Source: Caballeronia sp. NK8 | GTDB taxonomy: Bacteria > Pseudomonadota > Gammaproteobacteria > Burkholderiales > Burkholderiaceae | Direction of reading: 5' to 3' | Length of the DNA stretch: 64,000 nucleotides | Assembly: GCF_018408855.1 (NCBI RefSeq) | Contig: NZ_AP024322.1 | Location: 2,604,001 to 2,668,000 of the forward strand | In this document: one piece after another, positions 1 to 7,095 of the stretch | How the letters are laid out: each line of letters starts with the position of its first letter | Position numbering within the stretch: the stretch's first letter is position 1 | The notes under the pieces: generated by a model | Databases searched by the model: none | The model's input: only the letters and a program-made list of their open reading frames with translations | What the model was told of the DNA's origin: nothing | Translations under genes and position numbers: made by a program

Positions 1-1
1 C

Positions 2-1216
2 GCGGTGCTCGGTGCGCTCGGCTTCGGCTGGCTCACGGACCGGCTCGGTCGCCGCAAGCTGTTCTTCATCACGCTGTTTCTTTACGTGGCCGCCACCGCC
101 GCGACCGCGTTCTCGTGGAACCTCGCGACCTTCGTGCTGTTTCGCTTTTTGACGGGCGCGGGCATCGGCGGCGAATACACAGCGATCAACTCGACGATTC
201 AGGAGTTCACTCCGGCCCGCCTGCGCGGCTGGACCGATCTCGCGATCAACGGCACCTTCTGGATCGGCGCGGGCATCGGCGCGGCGGGCTCGATCGTCCT
301 GCTCGATCCCGGCCTGCTCCCGCCCGACTGGGGCTGGCGCGCGTGCTTTCTGATCGGCGCGGCGCTCGGACTCGCGATTCTGCTCATGCGGATGTGGGTG
401 CCGGAAAGCCCGCGCTGGCTCATCACGCACAATCGCGCGGAAGAAGCGAAGCAGATCGTCGAGGATATCGAGGCGCAGTTCCGGCAGCACGGCGTCGCGA
501 TTCCGGACACGCCCATCAAACCGCTGCGCCTGCACGCGCGCGAACACACGCGGATGAGCGAAGTCGTACACACGCTTTTCAAGGCGCACCGCAGCCGTTC
601 GCTCGTCGGACTCACGCTGATGACGGCGCAGGCGTTCTTCTACAACGCGATCTTTTTCACGTATGCCCTCGTGCTGACCGACTTTTATCACGTGCCCGGC
701 GATCACATCGGCTGGTACGTGCTGCCGTTTGCGGTGGGCAATTTCCTCGGTCCGGTGCTGCTCGGCAAGCTTTTCGACGTGCTAGGGCGTCGCAGGATGA
801 TCGCGTTCACGTATGCGATTTCCGGCGTGCTGCTTACCGTGAGCGGCTGGATGTTCATGGAGGGCATGCTCACCGTGACCGCGCAGACCATCGCGTGGAT
901 GGTGATTTTCTTTTTCGCGTCGGCGGCGGCGAGTTCCGCCTATCTGACGGTGAGTGAAACCTTTCCGCTGGAGATTCGCGCGCTCGCCATCGCGGTGTTC
1001 TACGCATTCGGCACGGCGCTCGGCGGCATCATCGGGCCGACGCTGTTCGGGCAACTGATCGACACCCATCAGCGCGGCGCCGTGTTCGTGGGCTATCTGA
1101 TCGGCTCGCTGCTGATGATCGCGGCGGCGGTCGTCGCCGGTATCTGGGGCGTCGCGGCCGAGCGCAAGTCGCTTGAAGATGTCGCTCGCCCGCTCTCGGC
1201 CGCGGACGAGCATTGA
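2..1216 (+). CDS. MFS transporter, sugar-porter-like (5' end outside window)
   Basis: The reading frame is open from the window edge, so the true start and first membrane segments lie upstream; about 404 residues are visible. The visible N-terminus carries the MFS loop 2-3 signature GWLTDRLGRR, and a second copy (GKLFDVLGRRR) falls between TM8 and TM9, marking the two six-helix halves. PESPRWL after the sixth helix is typical of the sugar-porter/SV2-like branch, where it precedes the cytoplasmic loop. It should be an inner-membrane proton-coupled permease for a small organic solute. The substrate cannot be read from the sequence. The stop lies 10 bp from the convergent nitroreductase gene. 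Confidence 0.85.
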   Translation, partial: AVLGALGFGWLTDRLGRRKLFFITLFLYVAATAATAFSWNLATFVLFRFLTGAGIGGEYTAINSTIQEFTPARLRGWTDLAINGTFWIGAGIGAAGSIVLLDPGLLPPDWGWRACFLIGAALGLAILLMRMWVPESPRWLITHNRAEEAKQIVEDIEAQFRQHGVAIPDTPIKPLRLHAREHTRMSEVVHTLFKAHRSRSLVGLTLMTAQAFFYNAIFFTYALVLTDFYHVPGDHIGWYVLPFAVGNFLGPVLLGKLFDVLGRRRMIAFTYAISGVLLTVSGWMFMEGMLTVTAQTIAWMVIFFFASAAASSAYLTVSETFPLEIRALAIAVFYAFGTALGGIIGPTLFGQLIDTHQRGAVFVGYLIGSLLMIAAAVVAGIWGVAAERKSLEDVARPLSAADEH

Positions 1217-1226
1217 GCGTTTCGCT

Positions 1227-1823
1227 TTACTCGAACGCCTTGTCCCAGCCGCCTTCGAAGGCGGTCTCGCTCAGCGTCTTGCGCGCGCGCGGCGCCGCTT
1301 CGCGCTCGCGCAGGGCTTCGTCGAGCTGATTGACGTCGCCGTGATGGCCGATCGCGATCATCGCGATGATCTCCACCTCCGACGGAATCGAAAACGCCTG
1401 ACGGAACGCGTCGCGATCGAAACCGCCCATCTGATGTGTCGCCAGCCCCAGCGCGTGCGCCTGAAGCACGAGCGCCATCGCGGCCGCGCCGGTGTCGTAA
1501 GTCGCGGTGCGGTTCGCGTCACCCTTCGGCGTGAGCGTCGACGCCGTCACGCAGACGAGCAGCGGCACGCTCACATTCCACTTCTGATTCGATGGCGCGA
1601 GCGTGTCGAACGCGCGCTTGAACGCGGCTTCGTCGCGATGACGGTCGAACGCGATGAAACGCCACGGCTGCAGATTGTTCGACGACGGCGCCCAGCGCGC
1701 CGCTTCGAGCAGACGATGCAACTGCGCGCGCTCGATCGGCGCGTTGGAGAAGGCGCGCGGGCTCCAGCGGCCGGCGATCAGTTCGTGGATGTCGACATCG
1801 GTTGGAGCCGGCTTCGTGGTCAT
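1227..1823 (-). CDS. Nitroreductase family FMN oxidoreductase
   Basis: This 198-residue protein has the length of a single-domain nitroreductase. The FMN-binding N-terminus is clear: RWSPRAF near residue 18 and RWAPSSNNLQPWRF near residue 43. A GAAAMALVLQAHALGL helix and a C-terminal AMIAIG strand complete the family pattern. Members are NAD(P)H-dependent cytosolic flavoenzymes that reduce nitroaromatics, quinones or related electrophiles; the physiological substrate is not predictable here. The ATG at 1821-1823 follows a GAGGAT ribosome site. A strong hairpin separates it from the MFS gene read before it on the same strand, so co-transcription would need read-through. Confidence 0.88.
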   Translation of the reverse strand: MTTKPAPTDVDIHELIAGRWSPRAFSNAPIERAQLHRLLEAARWAPSSNNLQPWRFIAFDRHRDEAAFKRAFDTLAPSNQKWNVSVPLLVCVTASTLTPKGDANRTATYDTGAAAMALVLQAHALGLATHQMGGFDRDAFRQAFSIPSEVEIIAMIAIGHHGDVNQLDEALREREAAPRARKTLSETAFEGGWDKAFE

Positions 1824-1844
1824 GTTGATCCTCGTTGGCGTGAT

Positions 1845-1885
1845 GAAAGGCAAACGGCGCGCATCGGCCAGGGATGCGCGCCGTT
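1845..1885 (-). terminator. Rho-independent terminator-like hairpin after the MFS gene
   Basis: A perfect 13-bp inverted repeat (AACGGCGCGCATC at 1853-1865, GATGCGCGCCGTT at 1873-1885) encloses a 7-nt loop. On the minus strand it is followed by TTTGCCTTTC. It sits between the MFS stop at 1922 and the nitroreductase start at 1823. Confidence 0.65.
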
Positions 1886-1921
1886 CAAGGCGACAAGGAT
1901 AACAAGCGCGCGTGAAGCGCC

Positions 1922-3205
1922 TCAGGTCGCGGCGACGCCTATCGACCGGTTCGCGCGATTGATGCGCAACACCGTGACCGCCGCCACGAGGCACAGGCCG
2001 CCCGAAATCATCGTCGCGACGGTGTAGCTGCCGAGACTCGAGCGCAACATGCCGCCGCCGAGCGCCGCGAATGCCGCGCCCAGTTGATGGCCCGCGACGA
2101 TCCAGCCGAACACGATCGGCGCCGATTCCTTGCCATAGGCATCGGTGGCGAGGCGCACTGTCGGCGGCACGGTGGCGATCCAGTCGAGACCGTAGAACAC
2201 GGCAAAAAGCGGCAGGCCGAAGAAATCGATGCCGAACGCGTATGGCAGATAAATCAGCGACAATCCGCGCAGCCCGTAGTACCAGAACAGCAGCACGCGC
2301 GCGTTGAAGCGGTCCGAAAGCCAGCCGGAAAGCGTCGTGCCGAAGAGATCGAAGATGCCCATGGCGGCAAGTAGCGTCGCGCCCTGCACCTGCGTCATAC
2401 CGTAATCGGAACACATCGCGATCAGGTGCGTGCCGACATAACCGTTGGTGCTCGCGCCGCAGACGAAAAAGCTGAAGAACAGCAGCCAGAAATCGCGCGT
2501 CTTGCTGGCCGAGGCAAGCGTGGCGAACGCGACCTTGATCGGATTCTTCGGCGGCGACACCGCGGCGGGCGGCAGATCCGCGTGTTCGCCGACGGGACGC
2601 AGCGAAAGATCGACGGGACGCTCGGGCAGCAGCCACGCGACGAGCGGCAGCACGACCGCCACCGCCGCCGCGACCACGAACACGACCGGACGCCAGCCGA
2701 AGCGCTCGGAAATCGACGCGAGGAGCGGCAGGAAGACGAGCTGGCCGGTTGCGGAGCTGGCGGTGAGAATGCCCATCGCGAGCCCGCGATGGGTGGTGAA
2801 CCAGCGGTTCACGATCGTCGCCGACAAGGTCAGCGCGGCGACGCCCGTCGCGCTGCCGACCATCACGCCCCAGACGAGCACCATTTGCCACGGCTCGGTC
2901 ATCATCGACGAGAGGCCGACGCCCGCTGCAAGCGTCGTGATCGCGGCGAGCACGGTCGGGCGCACGCCGAAGCGCTGCATCGCCGCCGCCGCGAACGGGC
3001 CGGCGAGACCGTAGAGCGCGAGGTTGATCGAGATGGCGAGCGAAATCGTGCCGCGCGACCAGCCGAACTGCTTTTCGAGCGGCAACATCATGACGCTCGG
3101 CGTCGCGCGCGTGCCCGCAGCCGCCAGCAGCACGAAGAACACGACGCCCACCGCAACCCAGCCATAATGTATCCGGCCGTTCAGCCGTCTCGCTACCCAG
3201 TTCAT
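1922..3205 (-). CDS. MFS transporter, OFA/monocarboxylate-like
   Basis: The product is 427 residues with about twelve predicted membrane helices. The N-terminal GRIHYGWVAVGVVFF stretch is typical of the oxalate/formate antiporter and monocarboxylate transporter-like MFS groups. WLSDRFNARVLLF marks the central loop 8-9 signature. It probably moves an organic anion or similar solute across the inner membrane. It is divergent from a TetR regulator gene, with two palindromic operator-like sequences between them, so it is the likely target of that regulator. The cargo is unknown. Confidence 0.85.
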   Translation of the reverse strand: MNWVARRLNGRIHYGWVAVGVVFFVLLAAAGTRATPSVMMLPLEKQFGWSRGTISLAISINLALYGLAGPFAAAAMQRFGVRPTVLAAITTLAAGVGLSSMMTEPWQMVLVWGVMVGSATGVAALTLSATIVNRWFTTHRGLAMGILTASSATGQLVFLPLLASISERFGWRPVVFVVAAAVAVVLPLVAWLLPERPVDLSLRPVGEHADLPPAAVSPPKNPIKVAFATLASASKTRDFWLLFFSFFVCGASTNGYVGTHLIAMCSDYGMTQVQGATLLAAMGIFDLFGTTLSGWLSDRFNARVLLFWYYGLRGLSLIYLPYAFGIDFFGLPLFAVFYGLDWIATVPPTVRLATDAYGKESAPIVFGWIVAGHQLGAAFAALGGGMLRSSLGSYTVATMISGGLCLVAAVTVLRINRANRSIGVAAT

Positions 3206-3249
3206 CGCTGCTCCGTTTCGTTGATTTCCTGCCTGTGGCGATATGATTC

Positions 3250-3265
3250 GTTACCGCTCTGTCAC
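3250..3265. promoter_or_regulatory. Second TetR operator-like site (imperfect)
   Basis: GTTACCGCTCTGTCAC matches the perfect palindrome at 3284-3299 at 13 of 16 positions. The two copies start 34 bp apart, roughly three helical turns, in the shared MFS/TetR intergenic region. Confidence 0.5.
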
Positions 3266-3283
3266 ATCAGAGTTGCGAGCTTA

Positions 3284-3299
3284 GTTACCGATCGGTAAC
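3284..3299. promoter_or_regulatory. Perfect 16-bp palindrome, likely TetR operator
   Basis: GTTACCGATCGGTAAC is an exact inverted repeat in the 131-bp region between the divergent MFS (start 3205) and TetR (start 3337) genes. Its size and symmetry suit a homodimeric TetR-family repressor. Autoregulation and control of the MFS gene are inferred from location. Confidence 0.7.
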
Positions 3300-3336
3300 A
3301 TGTCAAGCGTGCAGCAGAATTTTTCGAGGAGCGACT

Positions 3337-3984
3337 TTGACACGATCATCTGCCGATCAGCCGAAAACCCATGCCCGGCGCAATGTCCGCACCGACGGCG
3401 CGACGGCGCAAGAGCAGTTGCTCGATGCGGCGCAGGAATTGTTCTATCGCGACGGCATCCGCGCGATCGGCGTCGATGCCGTCGTGGAGCGCGCGGGCGT
3501 CAACAAGATGAGCCTGTACCGGCAGTTCGCGTCGAAGGACGAACTGGTCGTCGCCTATCTGGAGCGCATGGACGAAGGCTTTCGGCGGCGCTTCGAGGCG
3601 AGCGTCGCGAAACATCCGGGCGAACCGGCGCGGCAGATGATTCAAGCGCTGGAGGACCTGGTGAAGCGGGCGTCGTCGCCGGACTATCGCGGCTGCCCGT
3701 TCCTGAACATCGCGTGCGAATTCGGCGATCCGGCGCATCCCGCGCGGCAATCGGTCGAGCGCAACAAAAGTTACCTGATGACACGCCTAGTCGAGATGTC
3801 GACGGCCGCCGGAGCGGATAATCCGGTGGAACTGGCGGAATCGCTCGCGTTGCTGGTCGACGGCATCTATGCAACGAGCCAGACATACGGCCCCGGCTCG
3901 GGCCCGCTGCTCGCGGCGCCGCGCATCGCGCGCGTGCTGATCGCCGCGGCGTGCGCCGCGCATCGCAAACAGGATGGTTCATGA
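3337..3984 (+). CDS. TetR family transcriptional regulator
   Basis: This 215-residue protein has the TetR helix-turn-helix at about residues 28-70: LLDAAQELFYRDGIRAIGVD, then ERAGVNKMSLYRQFASKDEL. The C-terminal ligand domain includes CPFLNIACEFGD, common in a subgroup of TetR repressors. The start is taken as TTG at 3337, directly behind a GAGGAG ribosome site; no ATG in the frame offers an equivalent site. It is divergent from an MFS transporter and shares an operator-bearing region with it, so it probably represses that gene and itself. Its stop overlaps the next start by 4 bp. Confidence 0.9.
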   Translation: MTRSSADQPKTHARRNVRTDGATAQEQLLDAAQELFYRDGIRAIGVDAVVERAGVNKMSLYRQFASKDELVVAYLERMDEGFRRRFEASVAKHPGEPARQMIQALEDLVKRASSPDYRGCPFLNIACEFGDPAHPARQSVERNKSYLMTRLVEMSTAAGADNPVELAESLALLVDGIYATSQTYGPGSGPLLAAPRIARVLIAAACAAHRKQDGS

Positions 3985-4538
3985 CTGACAGCAGCACCCG
4001 CGACGACGTGATCGCGGCGACTCGACACTGGCTCACCCGCGCGGTGATCGGCCTCAATCTGTGCCCGTTCGCGAAGAGCGTGCATGTCAAAAACCAGATT
4101 CGTTATGTGGTGAGCGAGGCGCGCGGCGTGGACGATCTCGTCGTCGAACTGACCGACGAACTGCGTCTGTTGCGCGACACGGACCCCGACGCCATCGACA
4201 CCACGCTTTTCATCACGCCGCACGCGTTCGCGGATTTCGCCGAATACAACGACGCCCTTTTCTTCGCCGAACGTCTGCTCGACCAACTCGGGCTTGCGGG
4301 CGAATTACAGATCGCAAGCTTTCATCCGCACTATCAGTTCGAAGGCACCGCGCCCGACGATATCGACAACTACACGAATCGCGCGCCCTATCCGATCTTT
4401 CATCTGTTGCGCGAAGCGAGCATCGATCGCGCCGTCGACGCGTTTCCCGAGGCCTCCGAAATTTACCAACGCAATATCGAAACCCTGCGCCGTCTCGGGC
4501 ACGACGGCTTCGACGCGTGGTTGAAAGACAAAACCTGA
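3981..4538 (+). CDS. DUF1415 family protein
   Basis: This 185-residue soluble protein matches the DUF1415 pattern: an N-terminal WLTRAVIGLNLCPFA stretch, a central LFITPHAFADFAEYN and the conserved ASFHPHYQFEG segment with histidines. The family is widespread in proteobacteria without an assigned reaction. I chose the ATG at 3981, which overlaps the TetR stop as ATGA, so translation is probably coupled and the gene is co-transcribed with the regulator. Its stop abuts the stop of the convergent methyltransferase gene with no gap. Confidence 0.85.
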   Translation: MTDSSTRDDVIAATRHWLTRAVIGLNLCPFAKSVHVKNQIRYVVSEARGVDDLVVELTDELRLLRDTDPDAIDTTLFITPHAFADFAEYNDALFFAERLLDQLGLAGELQIASFHPHYQFEGTAPDDIDNYTNRAPYPIFHLLREASIDRAVDAFPEASEIYQRNIETLRRLGHDGFDAWLKDKT

Positions 4539-5414
4539 TCAGTTCGCAGGCGCGAAGAAGCGCGCGCGCAGTTCGTCCAGTCCGAGCGTTTCGAGCACGT
4601 CCGAGAGCCGTTGCGCGGGCCGGCCGCGCGGCAAATCCTTGAATTGCGCGATGATCAGTTCGTTCTTCATCGAGTGCTCCCAGCCGACGAGTTCCGTCAC
4701 GCTCACCTGATAGCCATACGATTCGAGCTGCAGGCAGCGCAGCACGTTCGTGATCTGGCTCCCAAATTCCCGCGTGTGCAGCGGATGCCGCCACATTTCC
4801 GTCAGCACGTTCTTCGAGAGCGAGTGTCCCTTGTTCTTGCGCAGCACCGAGGCCACTTCGGCCTGACAGCACGGCACCACGACGATGTACTTCGCATTCT
4901 TCTGCAGAGCGAACTGGATCGCGTCGTCGGTGGCGGTATTGCAGGCGTGCAGCGCTGTGACGATATCGATCGAAGCGGGCAGACGATCCGAATCGATTGA
5001 TTCGGCCACCGACAGATTCAGGAACGACATCCCTGTAAACCCGAGGCGCTCCGCCAATTCTTCGGATTTTTTTACCAGTTCCTCGCGCGTCTCGATTCCA
5101 AAGATGTGTGACCGATCGCGCAGAGTCTTGAAGAAGAGATCGTAGAGAATGAACCCAAGATAGGACTTGCCTGCGCCGTGGTCGACGAGTGATACGGCCC
5201 CTTGATGTGCATGCACGTCGGCGAGAAGCGGTTCGATGAACTGATAGAGGTGATACACCTGTTTCAGCTTGCGACGGCTGTCCTGGTTCATCTTGCCGTC
5301 GCGCGTGAGGATATGGAGTTCCTTCAGCAGTTCGATCGACTGGCCTGGACGGATATCGTGCTTGGTGGAGGGGTCGGGCGTACCCGGAGCCGGCGCGGGA
5401 GACTTCCTGGTCAT
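4539..5414 (-). CDS. Class I SAM-dependent methyltransferase (Methyltransf_32-like)
   Basis: The product is 291 residues. A Rossmann-type SAM site is visible: VSLVDHGAGKSYLGFILYDL near residue 72 is motif I, and FGIETREELVKKS is the acidic post-motif II loop. IDIVTALHACNTATDDAI with the HACNTATD motif, followed by VVPCCQ, is typical of the Methyltransf_32 group (GSTCD/METTL25-like relatives), whose bacterial members may modify RNA or protein. The substrate is unassigned. The N-terminus is Pro/Ala-rich and probably disordered. The gene is monocistronic and convergent with the DUF1415 gene. Confidence 0.8.
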   Translation of the reverse strand: MTRKSPAPAPGTPDPSTKHDIRPGQSIELLKELHILTRDGKMNQDSRRKLKQVYHLYQFIEPLLADVHAHQGAVSLVDHGAGKSYLGFILYDLFFKTLRDRSHIFGIETREELVKKSEELAERLGFTGMSFLNLSVAESIDSDRLPASIDIVTALHACNTATDDAIQFALQKNAKYIVVVPCCQAEVASVLRKNKGHSLSKNVLTEMWRHPLHTREFGSQITNVLRCLQLESYGYQVSVTELVGWEHSMKNELIIAQFKDLPRGRPAQRLSDVLETLGLDELRARFFAPAN

Positions 5415-5789
5415 TGTGAAGGTGTGGTGAATAAAAAATGCGGAGCAGTTCGCGCTGAATGTGCGCTAACCGCTGGTTCTGCCGTCTCAAAAGGGGAAGT
5501 TTACCCAAAAGCGCAAAGACGCTCTTGTTTCAGCCACTGGCTCGTCACTTCAGGCGTGACGCCAGAACGGATGGAACGGTTCGTGCATCGTCCGACAATG
5601 AGGCCATTGGAAGAGACGACACGGCGTGGCTCGGGCCACGTACCGATCAGCAAGCAGGAGCAACACGCCAGTAACAAGCCGCGCCTCGACACGTCCAACG
5701 TCGTCACCCGCGCCAACCTTGTTACGTAACACCTAACGCACAGCGCGGCGAATGCGACTCGCCGGCGCCATGAACATGAGAGGACGGCA
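5415..5789. other. Intergenic region with a 12-bp palindrome
   Basis: There is no credible gene in these 375 bp; the short open frames here have unnatural composition and no ribosome site. The only marked element is TGTTACGTAACA at 5720-5731, a perfect 12-bp palindrome 58 bp before the start of the next gene. Its arms (GTTAC/GTAAC) equal those of the TetR operator at 3284-3299, but without the central spacer. Promoters for the flanking divergent genes must lie here; none is clear enough to call. Confidence 0.5.
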
Positions 5790-6110
5790 ATGGATGCGAT
5801 CCCCGACAAGAAAGCAGAAAAACAGTTTCAGGAGATGCTCGCGGCACTGACCGCGATGCCCGCGTGGAGCGAAAAGCAGCAGCTCGAACTGGAAATGGCT
5901 CGAGAGATCTCCGTGGAAATGTTGCGCCTCGCCGAGTCGATGCGCGACGGCTCCACTGACATCGAGAGCTGCCTGACGATGCTGAAATACGCCAAGGTGA
6001 TGGACTTCGTCCTGACGACGCTCGCCTCACGCCGGGATATCGCGCCGCAAACGCTGCGCGTCATCTTCAAGCTGGCGGGTCTGAAGGTCGATGAGGCCTA
6101 TCCGGGCTGA
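5790..6110 (+). CDS. Small uncharacterised helical protein
   Basis: I do not recognise a named family for this 106-residue protein. The ATG at 5790 follows a good AGAGGACGG ribosome site. The sequence is soluble, acidic in its N-terminal half and predicted almost entirely alpha-helical: residues 8-50 form amphipathic helices rich in Glu, Gln, Met and Leu, and residues 60-95 a second helical block. There are no cysteine pairs, signal peptide or membrane segment. The codon use looks native. It stands alone, with a methyltransferase divergent on one side and a GntR regulator convergent on the other. Confidence 0.65.
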   Translation: MDAIPDKKAEKQFQEMLAALTAMPAWSEKQQLELEMAREISVEMLRLAESMRDGSTDIESCLTMLKYAKVMDFVLTTLASRRDIAPQTLRVIFKLAGLKVDEAYPG

Positions 6111-6158
6111 CGCGGTCATCTTCCCGAAACCGGTGCGCATTCCGGATGCGCGCCGGCG

Positions 6159-6857
6159 TCAGCTTTTGCGTCTCGTCATCAGGCGCGCCGCGGACTGACG
6201 CATGTGCCGCTGCATCGCGGCCTGCGCCTGGATCGCGTCGCGCGCCTCGAGCGCCTCCAGAATCTCCCGATGCTCGCCGAGCGCCGCCGCCCACGTTTCT
6301 TCCCCTTCGAAGTGTCCGCGCAGCGTCGATGACAACGGGCTGTGCCGTTCGTCGTACAGGCTGCCGACCGTGCGTACCAGCACGTCGTTGCCGGTCATCT
6401 GCGCGATCGCGATGTGAAACGCGCGGTCGGCGCTCATCGGCACCTGCCCGTTCGCGACTTCGCGCGCCATCGTCTCGTACACCGCGCGCAGCGTCTTCAG
6501 CTCCTTCGGCTTCGCAAACGGCGCGACGCTCGCCGCGATCGCGCCCTCGATCACGCTGCGCGCGTTCATGATTTCGATCGGGCTTTCGCCCAGTTCCGCT
6601 TCGGTTGTCGGCGGCTTGGCGGCCGGCGTCGCGACGATATACACGCCCGAGCCCATGCGAATCTCGACGCGCCCTTCCAGTTCGAGCGCGACCAGCGCCT
6701 CGCGCACCGAAGGCCGCGACACGCCGAGCGTCAGCGCGAGTTCGCGCTCTGACGGCAAACGGCCGTTGGGCGCGAAATCCTGCTGTTCGATCAGCCCGCG
6801 CAGCTTGTCGGCGATCTGAAGATAGAGGCGGCGCGTTTCGGCTGGTTTCACGCTCAC
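6159..6857 (-). CDS. GntR/FadR-type regulator of hexuronate genes
   Basis: This 232-residue protein has an N-terminal winged helix (LPSERELALTLGVSRPSVRE at about residues 34-53) followed by an FCD-type helical effector domain. Metal/ligand histidines of that domain are visible in DRAFHIAIAQMTGN and EHREILEALEARD. It is divergent from the uxaB-like, MFS and uxaA genes, the usual arrangement for UxuR/ExuR-like repressors that release DNA on binding a hexuronate or an early intermediate. The exact inducer is inferred. A symmetrical sequence overlapping the operon's -35 region (6965-6985) is a candidate operator. Confidence 0.87.
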   Translation of the reverse strand: MSVKPAETRRLYLQIADKLRGLIEQQDFAPNGRLPSERELALTLGVSRPSVREALVALELEGRVEIRMGSGVYIVATPAAKPPTTEAELGESPIEIMNARSVIEGAIAASVAPFAKPKELKTLRAVYETMAREVANGQVPMSADRAFHIAIAQMTGNDVLVRTVGSLYDERHSPLSSTLRGHFEGEETWAAALGEHREILEALEARDAIQAQAAMQRHMRQSAARLMTRRKS

Positions 6858-6964
6858 GTGCTGGCTCCTGCTTTTTGTCTCGGGGAAAACGTGGATTGTA
6901 ATCAGCGGAAGGGCCGACGCACCGCATGGCGGGCATTTGCCGTTCTCAGACCGCTTACAAGTGG

Positions 6965-6995
6965 CTTGACCAATTCTATTTCAAGACACTAGTAT
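6965..6995 (+). promoter_or_regulatory. Predicted promoter and operator of the uxa operon
   Basis: TTGACC at 6966-6971 and TAGTAT at 6990-6995 form a -35/-10 pair with an 18-bp spacer. CTTGA (6965-6969) and TCAAG (6981-6985) are inverted arms of a 21-bp imperfect palindrome covering the -35 box, a good position for GntR repression. A further CAAG-TGG-CTTG repeat lies at 6958-6968. Confidence 0.5.
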
Positions 6996-7095
6996 GCAAT
7001 CCGGTAAGGCCAGGTGGCCGATTTTTTTTGGCCGATCTGGAACCGTTCCCACTCGAATCAGCACCGAGCCGTCGCGACGAGCGGCATGCGCAAAC

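Noticed and set aside
5501..5809. A possible minus-strand gene in the 5415-5789 gap
   Set aside because: The translation is Arg/Cys/Ser-rich without similarity to known proteins and lacks a ribosome site.
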